Source: Bacteroidota bacterium (GTDB lineage Bacteria > Bacteroidota > Bacteroidia > Bacteroidales > UBA12481). From it: a stretch of DNA of 6,657 nt. Under the pieces are notes generated by a model. It was not told where the DNA came from, made no database searches, and saw only the letters and a program-made list of their open reading frames with translations. Both the position numbers and the translations under genes were made by a program. The DNA lies in assembly GCA_030592205.1 (NCBI GenBank), contig JAUVKA010000230.1:1-6657 (forward strand), read 5' to 3'. Shown piece by piece: positions 1-5,463 of this stretch (position 1 is the stretch's first letter; every line of letters starts with the position of its first letter).

Positions 1-68
1 TCCTTATTCATTTGATTGAAGTAAGTCAGAATCTTATTTGATTGTGTTGATATGTACTTATTTTTCAT
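1..68 (-). CDS. Possible 5' end of a minus-strand gene, cut by the window edge
   Basis: An ATG at 66-68 on the minus strand opens a frame that stays open to the edge (22 complete codons). It begins MKNKYISTQSNKILTYF and is rich in Lys, Asn and Thr, as expected for a low-GC Bacteroidota protein. There is no Shine-Dalgarno sequence, which is common in this phylum. The inverted repeat TAGTCA/TGACTA (68-73 and 91-96), with GTCAG/CTGAC (78-82 and 90-94) nested inside it, covers the start region and could be a regulatory site. The open stretch is too short to prove coding or to assign a family, and a chance open frame is quite possible. Confidence 0.25.
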   Translation of the reverse strand, partial: MKNKYISTQSNKILTYFNQMNK

Positions 69-243
69 AGTCAAAATGTCAGCTTTAACCTGACTACAAT
101 GATACGAAAAATAGTGAAGGTGTGGGTCGGGTAAAAAAAGAAGACTGCAACCACGGCTCTCCGAATGGGAAAATAAACTGGTGGTTTATTGCTGGGAGAT
201 GCTCGATTCGTTGGGGGGGTCTTTAGAGTTATGCACGTCGTGA
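69..243. other. Non-coding spacer between the edge ORF and the HIT remnant
   Basis: No coding frame could be supported here on either strand. The stretch contains the small inverted repeats next to the possible minus-strand start, an A7 run near 133, an AT-rich hairpin at 172-190 and a G7 run at 213-219. Confidence 0.5.
172..190 (-). terminator. Weak hairpin downstream of the HIT remnant
   Basis: AATAAAC (172-178) and GTTTATT (184-190) form a perfect 7-bp inverted repeat around a 5-base loop. On the minus strand a short T run and then CCC follow it. It lies about 55 bases past the stop of the HIT remnant, in the right place for a terminator. The stem has only one GC pair and the T tract is short, so it may equally be a chance inverted repeat. 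Confidence 0.25.
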
Positions 244-468
244 TTAATACTTTCCCTTCTCCGGTATTACATGCCTCACCCCTCCTGTGGGATCATCCAT
301 ATCGCCGGTATAGCGTGGGATGATGTGGATATGAACATGGTCGATAGTCTGTCCGGCTTCCAATCCCACATTAAATCCCACATTAAATCCATTTGGCTGG
401 TACTCCTCCATAAGGAACGATCGCATCTCTGCCACCAGTCTCCATTCGTTTTCATGGTCAAAGGGTTT
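244..468 (-). pseudogene. HIT-family hydrolase, C-terminal half only
   Basis: The protein tail contains the histidine-triad signature HVHIHIIPR, preceded by GFNVGFNVGLEAGQT and followed by a GGVRHVIPEKGKY ending. This matches the C-terminus of bacterial HIT nucleotide hydrolases of the Ap4A-hydrolase-like type, which cleave nucleoside polyphosphates or nucleotide conjugates. The readable frame begins KPFDHENEWRLVAEM just after two tandem TAA codons, giving about 75 residues against a usual 130-150. The N-terminal half, with the substrate-binding strands and the usual Pro-Lys-Arg-His segment, is absent. A GTG at 433-435 could start a 63-residue product, but that would lack half the fold. Immediately upstream, in the same frame, is the end of the LRR lipoprotein gene, so the HIT 5' half appears to have been lost or replaced there. 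The family call is secure; non-function is inferred from the truncation. Confidence 0.85.
364..390. repeat. 12-bp tandem duplication in the HIT remnant
   Basis: The unit TCCCACATTAAA occurs at 364-375 and again at 376-387, followed by TCC. It encodes the repeated Asn-Val-Gly-Phe of the glycine-rich loop before the histidine triad. Intact HIT proteins often carry a similar protein-level repeat here (GxNxGxNxG), so the exact DNA duplication is probably just the local form of that motif. Confidence 0.6.
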
Positions 469-471
469 TTA

Positions 472-1731
472 TTAGTCTCCGCAATCTGTTGTAAAGAATA
501 TATTTGGGCTGTTGTGCATGACAAGTTGGATTCCACCTGGGGGAAATGGGGTGATCCAAACACAAACTTTCTCAAGGTGGGGATTTTGCCATAGTTCTAG
601 GTTAACTATCTTATTATTTGCTGAGATGTCTAGCGTTCCTAGCAAGTTGTTCCCTGCATTCAGATAAGTTAGATCCAGATTCCCTGATAGATCAATAGAG
701 TTAAGCTCATTGAAAGAAAAGGCTAACTCCTTCAAATTCGACAACTGAGAGAGATCTAGGGTGCTGAGTTCATTACTGGCACAATAAAGAGCTTCGAGTA
801 AGGGGTTTTTCGAAAGATCAAGGGTGTCAAGTTGATTTAAACCACAGTCAAGGTAGGTTAATGAACTGCTATTGGAAATATCTAGTTCATTGATATTGTT
901 TCTGGTACAATTCAGACCTTTCAATTTCGTAGTATTTGAAAGGTCAAGGCTTTCCAATTCACAATTCTCGCATCTAAGGTACTCCAAGTTTTCATTATGG
1001 CTAATATCTAGTATGGAAATGGGATTATAGCTGCAACTAATATCTATTAAAAGTGGATTCTTTGAGACATTAAGGCTGGATAACTTATTCTCTGATAATT
1101 CTAATTTAGTCAGTTCAGGGTTACCCGAGAGATCAAGATTACTTAGATCACAGCTTGGACTAAATAGATTATCCAGCTTACTATTATTCGTAATATCAAT
1201 GGAGGTGAGTGGATTAAAACCGCAATTGAGGTCGACTAAACTAGGACAGCCCGAGAGGTCAAGGCTAGTTAGCTTGTTATCATAACAATGTAGTTCCTCT
1301 AGTGCATTGTTACTGGATATATCCAACTCTCTCAATAGATTTCTGCCACAATTCAAATTTTTTAGAACCTCATTGTAGGAGATAACCAAGCTACTAATTA
1401 GGTTTAAACTGCAATCCAAAGACACAAGGTTCGAGATTCCTGTTACATCTAGTTGTTCAATTATATTATTTGAGCAGTTAAGCTCAATCAGGTTTACAAA
1501 AGCTTCGATTCCCGACAGATCAGCTATGCCTTTATCATGGAGGCGCAGCTCTGTGGTTCTTTCTGCTTCATCTGCACTAATCATACCATCACCATTTGTA
1601 TCAATCCCTGTTTCTATCAATGCACTTAAAAAATTGTTGTCAGGAATAGAAAGTTGATCCTCTTCTTCACACTGAGTGAAGAAAACTATTATGGCTACAA
1701 AAAGAAGAATAGTAGTGCTTGACCTTATCAT
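472..1731 (-). CDS. Leucine-rich-repeat surface lipoprotein with EF-hand
   Basis: This 419-residue protein starts with a lipoprotein signal peptide (MIRSSTTILLFVAIIVFFTQC), with the acylated Cys at residue 21 followed by acidic residues, so it is probably anchored in the outer membrane. Residues 44-55 form an EF-hand-like calcium loop (DTNGDGMISADE, with Asp44, Asn46, Asp48 and Glu55 as ligands). From about residue 80 to 380 there are about 14 repeats of 21 residues of the form LxCxxNxLxxLDLSxNxxLxxL, a pattern common in Bacteroidota LRR proteins and usually forming a curved binding surface. The C-terminal cap (ending FFTTDCGD) looks natural, so the gene is complete. No T9SS sorting domain is present, in keeping with lipid anchoring. 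The ATG start is chosen because it gives a full lipobox signal; there is no Shine-Dalgarno sequence. A partner is unknown; binding or adhesion is inferred from fold alone. Confidence 0.92.
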   Translation of the reverse strand: MIRSSTTILLFVAIIVFFTQCEEEDQLSIPDNNFLSALIETGIDTNGDGMISADEAERTTELRLHDKGIADLSGIEAFVNLIELNCSNNIIEQLDVTGISNLVSLDCSLNLISSLVISYNEVLKNLNCGRNLLRELDISSNNALEELHCYDNKLTSLDLSGCPSLVDLNCGFNPLTSIDITNNSKLDNLFSPSCDLSNLDLSGNPELTKLELSENKLSSLNVSKNPLLIDISCSYNPISILDISHNENLEYLRCENCELESLDLSNTTKLKGLNCTRNNINELDISNSSSLTYLDCGLNQLDTLDLSKNPLLEALYCASNELSTLDLSQLSNLKELAFSFNELNSIDLSGNLDLTYLNAGNNLLGTLDISANNKIVNLELWQNPHLEKVCVWITPFPPGGIQLVMHNSPNIFFTTDCGD

Positions 1732-1757
1732 CGATGTTGGGGTTTTAGGGTATATGG

Positions 1758-1788
1758 CAAAACTCTATTAACTATAGACATTTTTCAA
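1758..1788 (-). promoter_or_regulatory. Possible Bacteroidota-type promoter for the LRR gene
   Basis: On the minus strand TTG (1786-1788) is followed after 18 bases by TAGAGTTTTG (1767-1758), close to the phylum's TTG / TAnnTTTG pattern but with an extra base or two in the -7 box. A transcript starting about 7 bases further on would have a leader of roughly 20 bases before the ATG at 1731. The match is imperfect and AT-rich DNA gives such matches by chance. Confidence 0.25.
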
Positions 1789-1833
1789 TATCAATGATGT
1801 TTCAAAAAATATGCCACAAATTTTATCGCATAA

Positions 1834-2046
1834 TATAGACCCCTAATCACTGAAGTAAAAAAATTGCTCAATAATGAAGATAAAGCAATAATACTCAACT
1901 TTAAAAATCTTACTCCTGATTGGGATATCTACGACTTCAAGGATTTTCCTGCCATAAAATGGAAACTGAAAAACCTTGAAAGGTTTAGAGTGGATCGCCC
2001 AAAACCTTTATTATCGTTGGAGCAAAGACTTTCTGGAGTCTGGTAA
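1834..2046 (+). pseudogene. C-terminal remnant, AbiEii-like nucleotidyltransferase tail
   Basis: An open frame of 70 codons between stop codons ends at TAA 2044-2046. It has no ATG start, only a TTG at 1864. The residues NFKNLTPDWDIYDFKDFPAI then KWKLKNLERF resemble, from memory, the tail of AbiEii/AbiGii-type nucleotidyltransferases, where a Pro-Asp-Trp motif is followed by LPAxxWKLxNL. Those proteins are the toxin half of type IV abortive-infection toxin-antitoxin pairs and are about 200-300 residues long, so only the tail is left. I could not read the rest of the gene in the 100 bases upstream in any frame, and no antitoxin gene is seen. The conserved-looking tryptophans and prolines argue against a chance ORF. 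The family assignment is moderately uncertain. Confidence 0.45.
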
Positions 2047-2072
2047 GAGGAGGCTCGATGGAAATGCCAGTG

Positions 2073-2231
2073 TTACTGGTTTTTCCAGATGAATTGCTCA
2101 TTTGACTCATATCCCCACACATCGTATCTTGCAGTAAACCAGCCCCACTCAATATGCTCCAAAGCCCCAACAAGCTTTCCCAATTCTTGCAGGAAATAAA
2201 GCGCAGGAAAGTAACTCGGGTGATCACGATT
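2073..2231 (-). other. Short Trp-rich open frame opposite the phosphatase 5' end
   Basis: Between a stop at about 2232-2234 and a TAA at 2073-2075 the minus strand is open for 52 codons, with no obvious start. Its last part reads EWGWFTARYDVWGYESNEQF, followed by IWKNQ and the stop. This composition looks protein-like, not random. The upstream half is antisense to the N-terminal codons of the plus-strand phosphatase, which I regard as real, so at most the 3' half (2073 to about 2153) could be a gene remnant. No family is recognised and it may be coincidence. Confidence 0.2.
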
Positions 2232-4442
2232 TACCTATTATTCCATCTTGTCACCTTTGGTTTATCTGCACAGAAGGTACTTAGCATTACAGATATTGAA
2301 CAAGCCAATGAATCTTTATTTGATCATATTGAAATACTCTGCGATACATCAGGTTCATTTGATATAAGTCAAATAAGATTCGCAAAATACGAGGGTGAAT
2401 TTTCTCCTTTATCATCGTTTACCAAAGAAATTTCAAGCGATAATACTTATTGGTTACATTTTATTGTCGAAGGATCTCACGAAAGCAATGAGCCAACTGG
2501 AATATTCATTCCAAAAGAGAATCACATTGTAGATGTTTACTCAATCTCAGACAGTGTGCTATTCACTCAAAAAACAGGCCTGTATGTAGATGGTATTGAA
2601 AATAGTGAGTTTATTCCTTTTTCGAATATTATACAGATAGCAGATGAAGAAACAATTGAATTCTATCTTAGGATTAGGAACACCTACAAAGAATTACCCA
2701 ATTTTCAATTGGAATTTGTCAATCTGGACACTGAAATTAAGACGAACAATCGAAGAATTATTTTTGATGCCGTGCTTCAGGGCATGTTGTGGTTGATGGC
2801 CTTTTATGGACTATTCCTCTACCTACTGAATAAAGACAAACTTTATATTTACTATTCCCTGTATATCTTTTTTGAATCTGTTTTGATGATGGGATGTTTT
2901 GCTTTTGGTTTCCGTTTCATATTTAATCTACCCAGAAGCATATTTGTTTATACCGATATCCCCTTTTTCATCGGTTTTATCTTTTACATGCAATTCGTAC
3001 GCTATTTTATAAACACCGAAAAGCTATTCCCAAAATGGGATAAATCCCTGAAAATTATTCAATCCATATTAATAATCTTAGTGATTGGGATATCCATTGC
3101 CCATTATTCAACAAATGCCACACTCACTATTTTTGCCATCCAGAATATTATTATCTGGTTATTATTGATGTATTTCCTCGTGTTCATCATACGTTTATTA
3201 TTCTCAAAAAACACACTGGCAAAAATTATTGGAGCAGGCACCTTCCTGTTAATTCTTGGCTATGGAGTTTTTTCAGCTCTCATAGTACTTCAAAATAGCT
3301 ATTACAATGACGCATTATATTTACCTGCTAAGATTGGAATTGTATTAGAATTAATAACATTCACTTTTGGTATAAGCTATCGGTACCTGCTTATCGAAAA
3401 AGAGAAACAAAAATATCAGAAGAAGCTTATCGTACAGTTGAATGAAAATGTAGAATTACAGGGTAAGGTAACCAGGGAACTGGAAGATAAAGTCAATGAG
3501 CGAACCGTAGAAATAAGTCACAAAAACCAACTGTTAGAACAGCAAAAAGAAGAAGTAGAAGCCCAAAGGGATGAGATTGAGGCCCAGCGGGATCAGCTTG
3601 CCATACATAGGGATCTGGTTGTTTCTCAGAAAAAGGAGATAACCGATAGCATCAACTATGCACAACGAATTCAATCTGCGATCCTGCCACAAAATAGTTA
3701 CCTGAAAAAGATAATGCCGGAGTACTTCATCGTCTTTAAACCAAAAGACATTGTGAGCGGAGACTTCTATTGGATAAAAGAATTTGACAGTCATTTGATC
3801 GTAATTGGAGCTGATTGTACCGGACACGGAGTACCGGGAGGATTTATGAGTATGCTTGGTATTACACTGCTAAATGATCTGGTGGTCCAGGGTAACCTCG
3901 ATCAGCCTGGAGAAATCCTGGGACAACTAAGGCTGAAAGTAAAAGAGATGCTGGCCCAGAAGGGAAAGTTACAGGAACAGAAAGATGGCATGGATATGGC
4001 AATCTTCATAATTGATAGAGACACTGGAGTACTTCAGTTTGCCGGAGCAAACAATCCGCTCTATCTCATTCGAAAGAAGGATCTGCTAAAAGGAAAAGAA
4101 CTTGAGTCATACACATCTTTGGAAACTGAAGATTTACAATTGTTTGAATTGAAGGGTGATAAGCAGCCCATAGGTGTCCATTGGGAAGAAACGGATTTTA
4201 CCAGCCACACCTTTAGTTTGCAAAAGCACGACACGATCTATGTATTCTCTGATGGAATTGTAGATCAATATGGTGGAGCAAACCGTAAAAAATACAAAGC
4301 CGTCAATTTCAAAAAACTTCTGCTATCGGTTCAAAAGGAATCAATGGAAAAGCAAAAACAACTTATAGAAAATGAATTCGAATCCTGGCGTAATGACTAC
4401 GAACAAATTGATGATGTTTGCGTCATTGGTCTGAGGATTTGA
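2154..4442 (+). CDS. 7TMR-DISM receptor fused to SpoIIE-type PP2C phosphatase
   Basis: This 762-residue inner-membrane signalling protein should dephosphorylate a serine/threonine-phosphorylated partner, typically a STAS-domain anti-sigma antagonist, in response to an external signal. Residues 1-40 form a basic segment plus hydrophobic stretch ending LSA|Q, a likely signal peptide. Residues 41-200 are a beta-rich extracytoplasmic domain of the 7TMR-DISMED2 type. About 203-413 holds seven membrane helices (7TMR-DISM). Residues 414-495 are a coiled coil with a repeated EAQRDE. The SpoIIE domain starts at ITDSINYAQRIQSAILP (496) and has SGDFYW (Asp537), GADCTGHGVPGG (Asp554), DGMDMAI (Asp611), FSDGIVDQ (Asp700) and a terminal DDVCVIG (Asp753, Asp754), so the metal-binding aspartates are intact. 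The ATG lacks a Shine-Dalgarno sequence. Oddly, residues 5-27 resemble the N-terminus of another family (see findings); GTG at 2220 is an alternative start but would leave no positive n-region. Confidence 0.93.
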   Translation: MLQSPNKLSQFLQEIKRRKVTRVITIYLLFHLVTFGLSAQKVLSITDIEQANESLFDHIEILCDTSGSFDISQIRFAKYEGEFSPLSSFTKEISSDNTYWLHFIVEGSHESNEPTGIFIPKENHIVDVYSISDSVLFTQKTGLYVDGIENSEFIPFSNIIQIADEETIEFYLRIRNTYKELPNFQLEFVNLDTEIKTNNRRIIFDAVLQGMLWLMAFYGLFLYLLNKDKLYIYYSLYIFFESVLMMGCFAFGFRFIFNLPRSIFVYTDIPFFIGFIFYMQFVRYFINTEKLFPKWDKSLKIIQSILIILVIGISIAHYSTNATLTIFAIQNIIIWLLLMYFLVFIIRLLFSKNTLAKIIGAGTFLLILGYGVFSALIVLQNSYYNDALYLPAKIGIVLELITFTFGISYRYLLIEKEKQKYQKKLIVQLNENVELQGKVTRELEDKVNERTVEISHKNQLLEQQKEEVEAQRDEIEAQRDQLAIHRDLVVSQKKEITDSINYAQRIQSAILPQNSYLKKIMPEYFIVFKPKDIVSGDFYWIKEFDSHLIVIGADCTGHGVPGGFMSMLGITLLNDLVVQGNLDQPGEILGQLRLKVKEMLAQKGKLQEQKDGMDMAIFIIDRDTGVLQFAGANNPLYLIRKKDLLKGKELESYTSLETEDLQLFELKGDKQPIGVHWEETDFTSHTFSLQKHDTIYVFSDGIVDQYGGANRKKYKAVNFKKLLLSVQKESMEKQKQLIENEFESWRNDYEQIDDVCVIGLRI

Positions 4443-4454
4443 AACTCATAGTTC

Positions 4455-4856
4455 TTAAAAATTAAATGTATATAATACTGGATATTGATAAGCATCGCTA
4501 ACATTACTATCTTCAAATGTTTGAGTTTGATATTCTCCCTCACATTCAACAAATAACTCAACATAATCATTATTATTATTTAAGTTAAATGAAAAATTAG
4601 GTGATACCACTATACCTTGTGAATTAGTGGTCGGGTTATCAGCCATATTTGTTTGCGTTCCATCACATCTATATTTTGTATATCTCATTGATACCATAAC
4701 TCCTTCATATGGTTCTCCAGATTTATAAACATGCACAGTACATTGTGAACTAAATGATTTATCAACATTTTTAGAACATTCTAATGAATCTTGAAACAAG
4801 TCACATGATGTTAATGATATCATCATGACTACCAAGATTAAAAATACTTTTTTCAT
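4455..4856 (-). CDS. Small secreted lipoprotein, unknown function
   Basis: This 133-residue protein has a clear lipoprotein signal: Lys-Lys, a hydrophobic stretch, then LTSC with the acylated Cys at residue 18 followed by Asp. The mature part is about 115 residues with further cysteines near 27, 39, 64 and 105 that could form disulfides. Residues 38-105 alternate hydrophobic and polar residues, with phrases such as TVHVYKSGEPYEGVMVSM and TNSQGIVV. These recall the transthyretin-like or carboxypeptidase-regulatory beta-sandwich fold, though I cannot assign it to a family. The gene is clearly more AT-rich than its neighbours, with many AAT/AAC Asn codons, which fits recent acquisition. It converges on the phosphatase gene with 12 bases between stops. 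It lies 29 bases downstream of the decayed gene on the same strand, so the two may once have been co-transcribed. Confidence 0.8.
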   Translation of the reverse strand: MKKVFLILVVMMISLTSCDLFQDSLECSKNVDKSFSSQCTVHVYKSGEPYEGVMVSMRYTKYRCDGTQTNMADNPTTNSQGIVVSPNFSFNLNNNNDYVELFVECEGEYQTQTFEDSNVSDAYQYPVLYTFNF

Positions 4857-4920
4857 AATTTTTGTTTATATATATACTTTGTTAATTAATAATCTGGACC
4901 ATCTACATCTATTGGTTCAT

Positions 4921-4940
4921 CAGACAAATCTATTTGTCTG
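4921..4940. promoter_or_regulatory. 20-bp inverted repeat, possible operator
   Basis: CAGACAAAT (4921-4929) and ATTTGTCTG (4932-4940) are perfect reverse complements separated by two bases. The two-base centre is too small for an RNA hairpin loop without opening the stem, so a site for a dimeric DNA-binding protein is the better idea. On the minus strand it includes TAGATTTG (4932-4925), a perfect match to the Bacteroidota -7 box TAnnTTTG, about 70 bases before the lipoprotein ATG. No TTG lies at the expected -33 spacing. It also falls in the coding part of the decayed gene, so a regulatory role is only inferred. Confidence 0.3.
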
Positions 4941-5175
4941 CGATGCCACTAATTATCATACCAATCTTGAGTTTCATCTTTAAGCACTACATTTCTGGCG
5001 TTATAGATTCAGTGAAAGTGCTTGCTCGTGTTTTTCATATACAAGCGGTTTGTATTGATATATCATACGTGCTTCATCGTATGGAAGTTCGTTTTTTGTC
5101 AGGTTCTTTTCCACAAGCCATGAGCCATGCTTCGATCAACATAAATTGCAATGCCCCCTCAGATACTTGATCTTC

Positions 5176-5184
5176 GGGGGGGGG
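5176..5184. repeat. G9/C9 homopolymer at a frame switch
   Basis: Nine G on the plus strand (nine C in the sense of the decayed gene). The frame encoding HQVASAKP upstream and the frame encoding EDQVSEGAL downstream meet here. Seven or ten C would join them as a Pro-rich linker. Such tracts slip during replication and are also frequent places for sequencing errors. Confidence 0.7.
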
Positions 5185-5453
5185 CGCGGTTTGGCGGATG
5201 CCACCTGGTGGAAAAGCCGGACGTTGTGGTTCTTCGATTTTTCCAGTACTGCTCTGAATGCAATCACGAGGAACTTATCAGTAATTGGCAGGTGAATGCC
5301 TTGGTATTCTGAAGTTTACCAAAATTACCTCATTCCGGCGAGGGATGGTCAACGCTTCCGGTTTTTCCCCATTATCTCCCCAATCTCTGTCTCTTTTGAA
5401 AAGAATTGCTTACCTAAACAGACTTCCTTAACTTGTAAATCAAATAATAAATT

Positions 5454-5458
5454 GGAGG
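5454..5458 (+). promoter_or_regulatory. Shine-Dalgarno GGAGG for the beta-helix gene
   Basis: GGAGG lies five bases before the ATG at 5464. It is the only strong Shine-Dalgarno match in front of a start in this window, and it fixes the start codon, since the frame is also open further upstream without a better initiation site. Confidence 0.75.
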
Positions 5459-5463
5459 TCAAA

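Larger units (their letters stand above)
4886..5315 (-). pseudogene. Decayed minus-strand gene, unidentified, multiple frameshifts
   Basis: No single frame is open here, but stitching frames gives a continuous, protein-like C-terminal region of about 140 residues. Reading down the minus strand: 5315-5184 has ITDKFLVIAFRAVLEK and VRLFHQVASAKP; 5184-5093 has EGALQFMLIEAWLMACGK; 5092-5004 has DEARMIYQYKPLVYEK; 5003-4886 has ARNVVLKDETQDWYDN, an in-frame TAG at 4949-4951, then IDLSDEPIDVDGPDY and TAA at 4886-4888. The first switch falls on a C9 tract (5176-5184) and the second on an A6 tract (5092-5097); a third is near 5003-5008. A further frame upstream (5409-5281, with KPEALTIPRRNEVILVNF) may be the same gene. 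Plus-strand frames here look non-coding. I do not recognise the family. The TAG and the shift outside homopolymers favour true decay over sequencing error, though the homopolymer shifts alone could be error. Confidence 0.6.

Noticed and set aside
276..575. Minus-strand ORF of 99 codons in another frame
   Set aside because: It is a shifted-frame reading of the LRR 3' end and HIT remnant; the true frames carry recognisable motifs.
271..594. Plus-strand ORF of 107 codons
   Set aside because: It is antisense to the HIT remnant and the end of the LRR gene, both of which have clear family motifs; its own translation shows no motif.
610..1500. 63-bp periodic DNA, considered as a tandem repeat or CRISPR-like array
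   Set aside because: The periodicity reflects the 21-residue leucine-rich repeats; the DNA units are diverged and there are no identical repeats with unique spacers.
2076..2088. CTGG-TTTTT-CCAG mini hairpin
   Set aside because: The four-base stem is too short to support a terminator or riboswitch.
1985..2227. Minus-strand ORF of 80 codons
   Set aside because: It is antisense to the AbiEii-like tail and the phosphatase start and has no recognisable motif.
3534..3827. Minus-strand ORF of 97 codons
   Set aside because: It lies opposite the coiled coil and first SpoIIE motifs of the phosphatase, which are strongly conserved on the plus strand.
4934..5170. Plus-strand ORF of 78 codons
   Set aside because: It starts inside the inverted repeat and is antisense to the decayed gene; the minus-strand frames look far more protein-like.
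5201..5211. CCACC-T-GGTGG inverted repeat
   Set aside because: It is short and lies in the coding segment of the decayed gene; there is no promoter or second copy nearby to give it meaning.
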